Assembly: GCF_024171785.1 (NCBI RefSeq)
Contig: NZ_JAMTCK010000001.1
Location: 62,134-126,133, forward strand
Source: Goodfellowiella coeruleoviolacea
GTDB taxonomy: Bacteria > Actinomycetota > Actinomycetes > Mycobacteriales > Pseudonocardiaceae
DNA: 64,000 bases
Reading direction: 5' to 3'
In this document: in pieces, positions 26,525 to 35,237 of the stretch
Numbering within the stretch: the first letter of the stretch is position 1
Layout: each line of letters opens with the position of its first letter
The notes under the pieces: generated by a model
The model's database searches: none
Seen by the model: only the letters and a program-made list of their open reading frames with translations
What the model was told of the DNA's origin: nothing
Position numbers and translations under genes: made by a program

Positions 26525-28385
26525 CGCCGTGGTGCCAGTGGGCGGTGGGGCTGTCAAAGGCGTCCTGGTAGTCGGCGCGGGTGATCGGGCGGGTGGCCAG
26601 GAGTTCCTCGGGCAACTCGAAGGCGTCGGTCAGCTCCTGGACGTGCTCGGCGAGATCGGCGATGGTCTGCTCGACGAGGTCGGGCAGGGCGACGACGTGC
26701 TCGCGGCTGATCCGGTCACCGGCCAGCAGCAGCCCGCTGTGGGCCTGGACGCGGCGCAGCGCGAACAGGCGGTGCACCTGGTGCAGCACCTCCCGCGTGG
26801 CGGGGTGCGCGCAGCGGTCGGCCCACGCCAGCAACGCCTGGGCGGCGAGTCGTTCCGCGTGGGCGGTCACGCCGGCGAGCGCGTCCGGAGCGGCCGCGTT
26901 CCACCGGCGCAGGCTCTCCCCGGCCCTGGCGGCGCGCAGGCGGACCCGGGCCCGGGCGAACAGCTGGTGCTCGACCGCGTGGAGCAGGGCCTGCAGGTGG
27001 TCCGGGTCCACCAGTCGCCCGGCGGAAGCGGGCTCGGCCGGGGCCACCGCGCCGGTGTCGGCGAACAGGAGTTCCGCGCCGGCCTTGGCCCACAGCGCGA
27101 TGTTGTCGCCCTCGGCGGTGATCGTGCCCTCCAGGTCGGCGACGGCCGTGCTGATGCCGTTGACCGGCAGCAGTCCCTGTGCGCCGCAGCGTTCCCGGCA
27201 CTCGCTCAGCACGTCGCGGGCCTGCCAGGTGACCCAGCCCTTGGCGACGGCGACCAGCCGCTCCGCCGCCGCGGCGGCGGCCGCGTCGGCGCGGTCGTGG
27301 CCGGCCCACCGGTCCAGGGCCATCCGGTGCAGTGCCGTCATGGCGTAGACGGTGACCAGGGCGTCGATGAGCGGCCCGTGGTGGCTGCGGTGCGCCCAGA
27401 TCGGTGTCCGGCTCCCGGCGCGCGCGCCGCTGATGTGGCGGTGTCCGCTGTAGCGGATGGCGGTGACCACCGCCATCCTGGCGGCGCCCAGGGCACTGGC
27501 GCTCATGCACAGCTTGCCCGTGGTGACCCGCCCGATGCTGGTGAGGAAACGCTTCCTCCTGCTGCCCAGCGCACTGGTGAAGGCGCCGTCGTCGGCCAGC
27601 CGGCCGTGCTCCCCGGTCAGCAGCGCCTCCCGGGGCAGGAGCACCTGGTCGAACGAGGTCAGGCAGTGGTCGACCGGGCTGCCCGGACGGACCGGCAGCG
27701 GACGCACGCTGATGCCGGGCAGCGTGCCCGTGGCGGTGGTCAGCGGGACCAGGAAGAGGAAGATGCCGTGATCCACCCCGCCGACCAGTAGCCGGGCCGC
27801 GACGAGCGCGCTCTTGGGGCCGCCGGCCAGGCTGGTGTTGGGCATGAACTTCTGGGCGGCGGCGGTGGGCGTGTGGAGGGTGAAGGTGCCGCTGTCCGGC
27901 TCGTAGGTGGCGGTGGTTTCGAGCTGGGCGGCATCGTTGCCGTGCCCGAGTTCGGTGCACAGGAACGTGCCGATCCGCTCCATCGTGGTGAACTCTTCCA
28001 GCGGGCGCTTCTCGTGCGGGTCGTGGTCGAGAAGACTGCCCAGGAACAGGTTGTAGTGGATCCCCGCCAGCACGGTCAGCGCCCCGTCCAGCGGCGCGAG
28101 CCACTCGTGCAGTGCGGCCAGGCGGCGCGGGTCACGTGCCAGCGCGGTCGCGTCGAGTGTCCCGTTCAGCACCCGTAACCGCTCGTAGGAAGCCAGTGTC
28201 TGCTCGGCGACCGTACCCTCGTAGCTCCGGTGGAAGCGCGGGTCCGCCCCCAACCGCCGCCAGGGCTCGTGCACTTGTCGCGCGTCCTCGCCGAACAGCA
28301 GCCGGGTCAACTCGGCGCGCGGACCGTCCGCCCCTGGCGCGGTGGCGCTCGGTGCCGCAGCGGTAGCAGTCAGTGAAGTGATCAC
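26520..28385 (-). CDS. Acyl-CoA oxidase / dehydrogenase-like protein (ACOX type)
   Basis: The 621-residue protein has the order of peroxisomal-type acyl-CoA oxidases. An N-terminal helical part is followed by a middle beta-domain (GTFLCTELGHGNDAAQLETT, FTLHTPTAAAQKFMPN, flavin-contacting) and a long C-terminal helical half (about 330-620) with GRVTTGKLCMSASALGAAR and a CRERCGAQGLL segment. Such enzymes oxidise acyl-CoA with oxygen, giving enoyl-CoA and peroxide; some act in secondary metabolism. The GTG at 28385 was picked because upstream codons look non-coding. It stands alone, without other beta-oxidation genes. Confidence 0.82.
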   Translation of the reverse strand: MITSLTATAAAPSATAPGADGPRAELTRLLFGEDARQVHEPWRRLGADPRFHRSYEGTVAEQTLASYERLRVLNGTLDATALARDPRRLAALHEWLAPLDGALTVLAGIHYNLFLGSLLDHDPHEKRPLEEFTTMERIGTFLCTELGHGNDAAQLETTATYEPDSGTFTLHTPTAAAQKFMPNTSLAGGPKSALVAARLLVGGVDHGIFLFLVPLTTATGTLPGISVRPLPVRPGSPVDHCLTSFDQVLLPREALLTGEHGRLADDGAFTSALGSRRKRFLTSIGRVTTGKLCMSASALGAARMAVVTAIRYSGHRHISGARAGSRTPIWAHRSHHGPLIDALVTVYAMTALHRMALDRWAGHDRADAAAAAAAERLVAVAKGWVTWQARDVLSECRERCGAQGLLPVNGISTAVADLEGTITAEGDNIALWAKAGAELLFADTGAVAPAEPASAGRLVDPDHLQALLHAVEHQLFARARVRLRAARAGESLRRWNAAAPDALAGVTAHAERLAAQALLAWADRCAHPATREVLHQVHRLFALRRVQAHSGLLLAGDRISREHVVALPDLVEQTIADLAEHVQELTDAFELPEELLATRPITRADYQDAFDSPTAHWHHGG

Positions 28386-28519
28386 GGGGCATGGTTGCAG
28401 ACAATCAAATCCTGGCACCGCCGCTGTGATCCTGATCATCCACCGCATCGCCGGGTTCCTCGGCGCCGCGTCCTGTGCTCCCGCCACTTCTGACTGTCCA
28501 GTTAGGACTGCGGGCTGGC

Positions 28520-28545
28520 CGCGCCGGGCCGGGTGGGCCGGCGCG
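28520..28545. terminator. Possible terminator after the glycosyltransferase gene
   Basis: CGCGCCGG (28520-28527) and CCGGCGCG (28538-28545) form an 8-bp stem with a 10-base loop, just past the stop codon of the glycosyltransferase. Confidence 0.4.
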
Positions 28546-28557
28546 CACCAGGTGCCC

Positions 28558-29745
28558 TCAGGCGAGCAGTCGCTCCAGCGCGTCGGCACCGAGCACCGCC
28601 CCGTTCACCGCGCGCAACCGCTGGCCGAAAGCGGTCACGTTGGCCCGGATCACCGGGTCCACGGCGACCTCGTCCACGGTCTCCCGCAGCAACCGAGCGG
28701 TGATCGCGGTGCTGTCCAGGCGGCGCCCCAGCCCCAGCTCCCGCACCCGATCACCGTTGACCGCCTGCTCGGGCATCTGCGGCACCGAGACCAGCGGCAC
28801 CCCGTGGTACAGCGCCTCCATGGTGGAGTTCATGCCGGTGTGCGACAGGAACACCGTGGTGTGCGCCAACACCGACAGCTGCGGGAAGAACGGCGCGACC
28901 TCGAAGTTGGCCGGCACCTCGGCCATCCGGACCCGGTCACCCACCGCCATCACCACGTGCCAGCGGCTGTCCCGGAACGCCGCCACGCACTGCTCGAAGA
29001 ACTCCGGCCGCTCGTTGAACCCCGTGCCCAACGACACGAACAACACCGGTGAACCGTCCGACGGCGGCGTCCACCCGCCACGGGCGGCGCGCGTGCCCAG
29101 GGACGGCCCCAGGAAGAGATGGGTGTCGTCGAAGGTGTCCCCGGCGATCTGGAACTCCCGGGGCACGAACACCAACGTCAGCACCGCCGCGGACCCGAAC
29201 GCCGGCAGCGGGGCGACCGGGTCGGGCAGGCTGTTGGCCCGCCGGAACCGGATGTCGGACTCGACGGCCTCGGCGAACACCCGGTCCAGCACGCCGTCGT
29301 CGTCCGGCGGGCCGAGCAACGAGCGCGTGCTGAAGTGCTCGTTGCCCACCATGCTCGGCGCCAGCAGCACCCCGGGCACCGCGAGCCGGTCGGCCAGCAG
29401 CGCGCCCAGCGGCGCGACCATGTCGTAGCAGACCACGTCGGGCGGGTCCGGCTGGAAGTGCGCCACCGCCGAGGCGAAGCTCTCCTGGGCGTGCCGCTGG
29501 AGACCGCGCACCACGGCTCCGAAGCTCTCCCCCATCGACCGCACCGCTGGGCCGGCCGGGGGGCGGGGCGCGTCCCAGGGCAGCTCCAGCGCCGTGGCCC
29601 CGGCCGCGGTGACCGCGGCGCGGAAGGGTTCGCCGGTGAGGTAGGTGACCCGGTGGCCGCGCGCCACCAGTTCCTCCACCAGCGGCAGCGTCGGATTGAC
29701 GTGCCCGGCCCCCGGGCCGACGACGAAAGCGAGGTGCTTGCTCAT
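28558..29745 (-). CDS. MGT-family glycosyltransferase (GT1, macrolide-glycosyltransferase-like)
   Basis: The 395-residue GT-B enzyme has the MGT start KHLAFVVGPGAGHVNPTLPL with the catalytic His of GHVNP. Its C-terminal donor-sugar signature includes LSHTGMNSTMEALYHGVPLV and PQMPEQAVNGDRV. Proteins of this group (OleD, OleI, MgtA) move glucose from UDP-glucose onto macrolides and other phenolic or polyol drugs, inactivating them. The final acceptor is unknown. It follows the flavin monooxygenase by 117 bp on the same strand, and both are headed by a TetR operator. This supports a drug-detoxification or tailoring pair. Start ATG 29745. Confidence 0.9.
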   Translation of the reverse strand: MSKHLAFVVGPGAGHVNPTLPLVEELVARGHRVTYLTGEPFRAAVTAAGATALELPWDAPRPPAGPAVRSMGESFGAVVRGLQRHAQESFASAVAHFQPDPPDVVCYDMVAPLGALLADRLAVPGVLLAPSMVGNEHFSTRSLLGPPDDDGVLDRVFAEAVESDIRFRRANSLPDPVAPLPAFGSAAVLTLVFVPREFQIAGDTFDDTHLFLGPSLGTRAARGGWTPPSDGSPVLFVSLGTGFNERPEFFEQCVAAFRDSRWHVVMAVGDRVRMAEVPANFEVAPFFPQLSVLAHTTVFLSHTGMNSTMEALYHGVPLVSVPQMPEQAVNGDRVRELGLGRRLDSTAITARLLRETVDEVAVDPVIRANVTAFGQRLRAVNGAVLGADALERLLA

Positions 29746-29862
29746 GTCTCCCTGATCCTCGACGACCCGCTACCTGTCCTCGGCACTCCGCGAGCGCGAT
29801 GGCGGGACCACACCGCGCCCGCGTGGTTTTCCACGCTCGGGCCACCACCGTCCGGTGGCTTC

Positions 29863-31392
29863 TCAGTTGGGGCTGAACCAGCGGACGAGGGCCGCCTTCA
29901 GGCCGTCGGGATCCGCGCCAGCCCAGGCGACGTAGCCGTCGGGGCGGATGAGCAGTGCGGGTGCCGGCGCGTCGGCGGCGGTCGCGCGCACGCGGTGCAC
30001 CCGGTCGCGCCAGGCCGCCGCGGTGGCGGCGAGGTCGGTCCCGCCGGTGAGGTCGAGCAGCAGCGGGCGGGCGTCCCGCAGGAGTTCGGCGAGGCGCAGG
30101 GCGCGCCCGTCGTCGGTGGTCAGGTGCAGGGGTGGCACGAACCAACCGGTGGGCGCGGCGGGATCCTCCTCGCCCATGTCGTAGCGGACGTCCGCGCCCG
30201 CCACCAGGGCGGCGACCCGCTGCAGGTTCTCGGTGCGCTCCAGCAGTTGCGCGACGAACTGGCGCAGCGCGGTGACCTCGGCCCCGGGTGCCAGCAGCGC
30301 GGACTCGACCCGGGTCTGCGCGCACACCCGTTGCCCGAGGGCCCGGCGTTCGGTCTGGTAGCTGTCCAGCAGCCAGTCCGGGGCCCACCCCCGCACCGCG
30401 GCGGCCAGTTTCCAGGCCAGGTTGGCCGCGTCCTGCAGCGCGGTGTTCAACGTCGGCCCGTGGCTGACGTGTGCGGCGTCGCCCGCGATGAACACCCGGC
30501 CGTGGCGGTAGCGGTCGGCCAGCCGGGTGTTCCGGCCGCACAGGCGGCGCAGCAACGTGGGCGCGCCCTCGGGCGGCGGGCTCAGTGGCAGGCGCACGCC
30601 GAGGACCCGTTCGACGCTGTCCGCCATCTCGGACATCGTCATCGGCGCGCCCGGGCCAGGGAAGGTGCCCGCCGGCCGGTCCTCCCATTCGGCCGTGTTG
30701 ACCAGTGGCCGCTCCGGGTCGTGCGCGAGGAGGGTGAACACGCCCCGCTCGGTGCGGTGGAAGTGCGCCGGGATCTCGCCGAGGCCGTCGATCACCACCC
30801 GTCCCCCCGGTGCGATGCGGACGCGGTCGCTCGGCCCGATCAGGGCCGTCCGGTCGACGACGCGGTCGTCGGTGGTGCCGGGGAAGGCGATGCCCGCCTG
30901 CTTGCGCACCAGGCTGTGGCCGCCGTCGCAGCCGACGAGGTAGCGGGCCGTGAACGTGGCCTCGGCTCCGTCCGCACCGCGCGCCACGACCTCGACGTGG
31001 TCATCGGTCTGGCGCAGCGACAGCACGTCCCAACCGCGCCGGACGTCCGCGCCGAGTTCGGCCGCGCGCTCGGCGAGCACCCGTTCCAGGTCGCGCTGGT
31101 TGATCGGCAGGAGGTGCATCGGGTTCGCCGCGCCGAGCACGTGCAGCGGCAGCGGCATCCCGCCGAAGAAGAACCCGGGCGCGGGCTGCGGTGCTCCTCG
31201 GCCGCCGCAGCGCTCGAACAGGCCCCGGTGGTCCAACAGCCGCACCACCTGGCCGGCCAGGCCGTGGGCCTTGTCCGCCTGGTCCGCTTCCGGCCTGCGT
31301 TCCAGCAGCAGCGGCTGGACCCCGGCGAGGCGGAGTTCGCAGGCGAGGAAGAGACCGGTGGGTCCACCGCCGACGATGACGACGTCGAACAC
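29863..31392 (-). CDS. FAD-dependent aromatic monooxygenase (PheA/TfdB, rifampicin-monooxygenase-like)
   Basis: The 509-residue class A flavoprotein hydroxylase shows the three flavin motifs: VVIVGGGPTG (residues 4-13), a YLVGCDGGHSLVRK motif (DG type) in the middle, and the GD motif VFIAGDAAHVSHGPTLNTA. A thioredoxin-like C-terminal region (about 390-509) is typical of phenol hydroxylases and rifampicin monooxygenase Rox. It would hydroxylate an aromatic substrate with NADPH and oxygen. The GTG at 31392 follows a GGGGGA site; a nearby ATG is out of frame. The divergent TetR gene and its operator lie directly upstream. Confidence 0.9.
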   Translation of the reverse strand: MFDVVIVGGGPTGLFLACELRLAGVQPLLLERRPEADQADKAHGLAGQVVRLLDHRGLFERCGGRGAPQPAPGFFFGGMPLPLHVLGAANPMHLLPINQRDLERVLAERAAELGADVRRGWDVLSLRQTDDHVEVVARGADGAEATFTARYLVGCDGGHSLVRKQAGIAFPGTTDDRVVDRTALIGPSDRVRIAPGGRVVIDGLGEIPAHFHRTERGVFTLLAHDPERPLVNTAEWEDRPAGTFPGPGAPMTMSEMADSVERVLGVRLPLSPPPEGAPTLLRRLCGRNTRLADRYRHGRVFIAGDAAHVSHGPTLNTALQDAANLAWKLAAAVRGWAPDWLLDSYQTERRALGQRVCAQTRVESALLAPGAEVTALRQFVAQLLERTENLQRVAALVAGADVRYDMGEEDPAAPTGWFVPPLHLTTDDGRALRLAELLRDARPLLLDLTGGTDLAATAAAWRDRVHRVRATAADAPAPALLIRPDGYVAWAGADPDGLKAALVRWFSPN

Positions 31393-31407
31393 CGCACCAT
31401 CCCCCTA

Positions 31408-31425
31408 AGATACGAGACTGTATCT
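31408..31425. promoter_or_regulatory. TetR operator between monooxygenase and TetR genes
   Basis: AGATAC (31408-31413) and GTATCT (31420-31425) are exact inverted repeats with a 6-base spacer. A third AGATAC copy lies at 31455-31460, just before the TetR start, so one protein could block both divergent promoters. Confidence 0.6.
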
Positions 31426-31464
31426 AACGGCCGAGACCGTACAGCGCCGCGATAAGATACGCAA

Positions 31465-32142
31465 GTGAACCCAAAGAGCGGTGGGGGTGCGGAGAACCAC
31501 GGGGCCGCCGGCGCGCGGCCCACCGGCCGTCGGGGCGGCCCGACCCGGCGGCGCGGCTCGGAACTGGAGGACGCGATCCTCGACGCCGCGTGGCACGTGC
31601 TGGTCGAGCACGGCTACCCCGGCTTCACCTACGAAGCGGTCGCCGCGCGCGCCAGCACGAGTCGACCGGTGCTCTACCGGCGCTGGCCGCAGCGCGACGA
31701 CCTGCTGCTGGCCACGCTCACCAGATTCCTGGAGGCGCAGCCGATCGCGATACCCGACACCGGCAGCCTGCGCGCGGACGCGGTCGGCTTCCTGCGCAAC
31801 GCGAACGCCGGCCGCGCGCACATGATCACGCTGATCAGCGTGCAGCTGATGGACTACTTCCGCGACACCGGCACCAGCTTCAGCCAGCTGCGCGACACCC
31901 TCGGCGCGCCAAACCGGCCGACCCCCTTCGAGACGATCGTCGCCCGCGCGGTCGAGCGCGGCGAGCTGCCCGACGTGCCGCGCTCGTCCCGCGTGGTCAA
32001 CCTTCCGTTCGACCTGCTCCGCCACGACATCCTGATGACGATGCGCGCGCTGCCGGAGGAGTCGATCACCGAGATCGTGGACGAGGTCTGGCTGCCCCTG
32101 CTGGGGGCACCGGGCGGGCGCCCCCAGCCAGGTTCACCGTGA
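31465..32142 (+). CDS. TetR-family transcriptional regulator
   Basis: The 225-residue protein has a basic N-terminal extension rich in Gly/Arg. The TetR DNA-binding domain follows (about 33-80; AILDAAWHVLVEHGYPGFTY, ASTSRPVLYRRWPQRDDLL), then a helical ligand domain with a TetR_C-like LISVQLMDYFRDT segment. The GTG at 31465 has no ribosome site, but TAAGAT (31453-31458) lies 6 bases before it, so the transcript is probably leaderless. Divergent from the monooxygenase-glycosyltransferase pair, it is the likely repressor of that cassette, binding the AGATAC repeats. Confidence 0.9.
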   Translation: MNPKSGGGAENHGAAGARPTGRRGGPTRRRGSELEDAILDAAWHVLVEHGYPGFTYEAVAARASTSRPVLYRRWPQRDDLLLATLTRFLEAQPIAIPDTGSLRADAVGFLRNANAGRAHMITLISVQLMDYFRDTGTSFSQLRDTLGAPNRPTPFETIVARAVERGELPDVPRSSRVVNLPFDLLRHDILMTMRALPEESITEIVDEVWLPLLGAPGGRPQPGSP

Positions 32143-32206
32143 CCCGCCGTCGCCCGGCTGCCCGCGCAGACCAGTGTCCGATGTGGACACCGGGCCGGTG
32201 CCGGGG

Positions 32207-33256
32207 TCAGGGGCTGGTGCAGGTGAGGGCCGGCGTCGCCGGGCCGCCGCTGCCGAGGTAGCCGAACGTCGCCGAGGCACCCGCGGCCAGCGCGCCGTTC
32301 CAGGCGGAGTTGCGCACGCTCGCCGTGGCCCCGCCGCCGGTCGACACCCCACCCCAGACCTGGGTGATCGCCTGTCCTGAGTCCAGCGGCCAGCTGACCG
32401 TCCAGCCGGTGATCGGCGCCGCCCCGGCCGTCACCGTGACCTCGGCCTGGAAGCCACCCTGCCAGGAACCGACCGTGCGGTGGACGGCCGTGCACGCCCC
32501 GGCCGGCGTCGAGGTCGTGGTGGTCGGCGGGCTGCCGCCGTCACCGATGCTGCCCGGCACCGAGCGCAGCGCGTTGTACCAGACGGTGGCCATCTTGGCG
32601 TAGCCCCCGGCGTTGGGGTGCACCCCGTCGGCCAGGTCGGCGGTGCTCAGCGCCGCGTACATGTCGACCAGGTGCACCTTCTTGCCCGCGTTGGCCTTGC
32701 TCCGCACGATCCCGGGCACGGTGGCGTTGAACGCGCGCACCGCCGAGTCGAAGTTGGCCAGCGGGGTGATCGTGGCGACGAACAGGTCGGCGTCCGGCGA
32801 CTGCGCGGTGATCTTGTCGATCAGCGCGGAGAGGCGTTGCGGTGCGCCACCGGGATCACCGCCGTACATGTCGTTGGTGCCGATGTGCAGCAGGATGGTG
32901 CGCGGGGTGTGGGTGCGCAGCCAGTTGACGACGTTCGCGTCGATCTGCGCGATGGTCCACCCGGAGTGGCCTTCGTGGTCGCGGTCGCCGAGGCTGCTGG
33001 GACCGTTGGACATCGAGCCCACGAAGTCGACGGTGTGCCCACCGGCGAGGAGTTTCTGCCACAGGCCGATGCGGTACCCGCCGGGCACGTTGAAGCCGTC
33101 GGTGATCGAGTCGCCCAGCGGCATCACCCGCACGCCCGCCGCGGGCGCGACGTGGGACGCGGGCTGCGCCGCCGTGGTGCTCGCGGACAGTGTGGCAAGC
33201 GCCGCCAGCGCCACGAGCGCGGCGAGGGCGGCGGACAATCGGGGCCTCGTGACCAC
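32207..33256 (-). CDS. Secreted SGNH/GDSL hydrolase with CBM2
   Basis: The 349-residue precursor has a signal peptide (1-30). The SGNH esterase domain has block I MPLGDSITDG (Ser50), block III LLHIGTNDMYGG and block V LADGVHPNAGG with the catalytic Asp and His. A Thr-rich linker (PPTTTTSTPAG) joins a C-terminal CBM2 (about 248-349) bounded by two cysteines. It probably deacetylates plant polysaccharides. The GTG at 33256 has GGGAGGAAGG upstream. A decayed CBM2 copy lies on the opposite strand about 0.4 kb upstream, which suggests rearrangement here. Confidence 0.9.
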   Translation of the reverse strand: MVTRPRLSAALAALVALAALATLSASTTAAQPASHVAPAAGVRVMPLGDSITDGFNVPGGYRIGLWQKLLAGGHTVDFVGSMSNGPSSLGDRDHEGHSGWTIAQIDANVVNWLRTHTPRTILLHIGTNDMYGGDPGGAPQRLSALIDKITAQSPDADLFVATITPLANFDSAVRAFNATVPGIVRSKANAGKKVHLVDMYAALSTADLADGVHPNAGGYAKMATVWYNALRSVPGSIGDGGSPPTTTTSTPAGACTAVHRTVGSWQGGFQAEVTVTAGAAPITGWTVSWPLDSGQAITQVWGGVSTGGGATASVRNSAWNGALAAGASATFGYLGSGGPATPALTCTSP

Positions 33257-33430
33257 GGGCCTTCCTCCCTGCTGTCCAAGTCGTCCAGCCGGCCCCGTTC
33301 CGGGCACCTGGGCGCGGAGGTGCGGCGTCGACGCGGTGTCCGCCGGTGGGTCGTGGACGAAGGGGTCGCCGCCTCGCCGTTGGCGCGCGCGAAGCGACAG
33401 CACGTCGAGAACTCTTCCGGGCAGGCTAGG

Positions 33431-33439
33431 GAAAGTTTC
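33431..33439. promoter_or_regulatory. GAAAGTTTC palindrome upstream of the SGNH-CBM2 gene
   Basis: This odd palindrome, read GAAACTTTC on the minus strand, matches the GAAA-N-TTTC core seen before xylanase genes in streptomycetes. It lies about 175 bp upstream of the hydrolase start. A single short site is weak evidence. Confidence 0.35.
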
Positions 33440-33594
33440 GGAAAGGAACAACAGCTGTTTCGGTGATGTTTCCGTCCACCCTGCGGGCTGAACGTGCCGC
33501 TCGGCCCACCCGGGCGGCCGAGCGGCACGCCCCAGGGCTGGCGGCCCCGCGCGGACGGGACGGTCGCGGCGAGCACCGCCGTGGCGCACGGCGG

Positions 33595-33783
33595 CGGGTC
33601 ACCCAGCTCTGGGGTGGCTCGCACACCCAGCAGGGCGCCGAGGTGACGGTCACCAACGCGAGCGGGAACGGCGCCATCCCGACCGGCGGCACGGTCACCT
33701 TCGGTTTCCAGGCCGGCTGGACCGGAACCAACACCGCACCGGCCGCCTTCGCCCGCAACGGCACACCCTGCACAACCGCGTGA
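33595..33783 (+). pseudogene. C-terminal fragment of a CBM2 cellulose-binding domain
   Basis: The frame ending at 33783 reads [20 protein letters not shown], then [14 protein letters not shown] and a final ARNGTPC. This is the second half of a CBM2 domain, including the late aromatic and the closing cysteine. The first half, the enzyme and the signal peptide are missing; sequence upstream in this frame is Arg-rich and non-coding in character. It is the tail of a lost secreted carbohydrate-active enzyme, on the strand opposite the intact SGNH-CBM2 gene and just before the CHAT operon. Confidence 0.7.
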
Positions 33784-33833
33784 CCCCGCCGGGAGGTGCG
33801 ACGGTGCGGTGAGCAGCGCCGTAACCTGGCCGC

Positions 33834-35237
33834 ATGCCACCACGACCGAGGGCCATGGTCATCGACGAGGTGTGGCGCGAACTGCCCGGCGTCGAACCGC
33901 TCAGCAACGCCCAGGGCGGCCCGTTGAGCCGGACCGTCAAGCTGATCCTCGACCCGCTGGTGATCCGCCCGGTGCTGCGCCCGGAGTGTGCCGGGCCGCT
34001 GGTGGACCCGGACGGCGCGCGGCTGCTGGCTGCCCTGCTGCGCGCGGCCGGGGACGTGCTGCGCGCGACCGCGGCGTGGTTCTCCCTGTTCAAACAGGTC
34101 CGCCGGGCACTGCGGATCACCGAGGGCAACCCGCAGGACCGCTACTTCCAGACCTGCTTCCAACTCGCCACCACCGCCGGTGCGCCCGATCGCGACAGGG
34201 ACGAGCTGGTCGCGCGGCGCGAACTGCGTCGCCTGCACGACTCGGCCGCCGGGCGCACCACCGCGGCGCTGCGCGACCACCTCGCCTCGCCGGCGCACCG
34301 CCGCGAACTCACCGCGCTGCTGGACACGGCGTGGGCGGCGCGTGGCCGGCGCGATCCGGCCGACGCACCCGCGCCCGGTGCTGACGCGGCCACGCCCGAG
34401 CTGATCGCCACCGTGCTCAACGCGGGCGCGGCCCGGTCCGGGCCAGCCGCCGCCACCGCCGGGGACGCGGCGCTGGCCCGGTTGGTCAGCCTGGGCGCTG
34501 GCCGGCGCGCCGGCCAGCGGCTGTGGCACGCGCCCCAGGCGCACCCGGTGCGGCACCAGCACTCGGCCCAGGAACTCGGGCTCACCGCACACGCCCTGCC
34601 CGGCAAGCCCCGGCTGGGTGGCTCGGCGTCCACGGCCGCGCTGGGGCCACCGCTGGACCGAACCGTGCACGAGCGGGTGTTCACGGTGCTGCACGCCGCC
34701 AGCGACCGCGCCGAGCTGCCCGACGTCGCCGCGCTGGTCCGCGCGGAGATCACCCGCTGTTGCGCGCCGTGGGCGCTGGCGGACGAGACACTCCGGGTCG
34801 GCGCGACCGTGGGCGTGGCGCTCGCCGTCGGCCTGCGCCCGCTGGACCCGGCCGCCGCGCCCGTGGGGCAGGACGCGGCCACCGAGGCGCACCGGCTGGT
34901 CAACCGGCGCTGGCGGCGGGAGTCCTACGTGTTGCGGGCGCGCCGGCTCACCGTGGCCGCCACGCCGGCCGGGCACCACCTCGCCGACGACGGCCCGCTG
35001 GCCCGGATCGCCGCGGAACTGCACGCGCCGTGGCGGGCCTACCTGCGCCGGCTGTGGGTGCGCCTGCACGGGCGGGACGTGCGGGGTGTTCCGCTCACCG
35101 GGTCGGCCGAGCTGTGGGACGTGCTCGACGGGGTGGCACGCTCGGTGATCCTCGACCACCGCGCCCGGCTCAAGCGCGCGCTCAGCGTGCCGACCGGCAC
35201 GCCGCCGGCCACCGCGCCGGAATCGAGGGCGGGCTGA
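33834..35237 (+). CDS. Unrecognised protein, first gene of the TPR-CHAT operon
   Basis: I do not recognise this 467-residue protein. It looks mostly helical, with no signal peptide or membrane segment, and is rich in Arg and Ala. Conserved-looking parts are VIDEVWRELPGVEPLS near the start, a central RTVHERVFTVLHAASDRAEL helix, and a C-terminal block with RRESYVLRARRLTVAATPAG and WRAYLRRLWVRLHGRD. TAACCT (33822-33827) lies 6 bases before ATG 33834, so a leaderless transcript is likely; ATG 33855 is an alternative. Its stop shares a base with the start of the next gene, so it is translationally coupled to a TPR-CHAT protease set. A sensor, target or adaptor role is possible but unproven. Confidence 0.8.
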   Translation: MPPRPRAMVIDEVWRELPGVEPLSNAQGGPLSRTVKLILDPLVIRPVLRPECAGPLVDPDGARLLAALLRAAGDVLRATAAWFSLFKQVRRALRITEGNPQDRYFQTCFQLATTAGAPDRDRDELVARRELRRLHDSAAGRTTAALRDHLASPAHRRELTALLDTAWAARGRRDPADAPAPGADAATPELIATVLNAGAARSGPAAATAGDAALARLVSLGAGRRAGQRLWHAPQAHPVRHQHSAQELGLTAHALPGKPRLGGSASTAALGPPLDRTVHERVFTVLHAASDRAELPDVAALVRAEITRCCAPWALADETLRVGATVGVALAVGLRPLDPAAAPVGQDAATEAHRLVNRRWRRESYVLRARRLTVAATPAGHHLADDGPLARIAAELHAPWRAYLRRLWVRLHGRDVRGVPLTGSAELWDVLDGVARSVILDHRARLKRALSVPTGTPPATAPESRAG

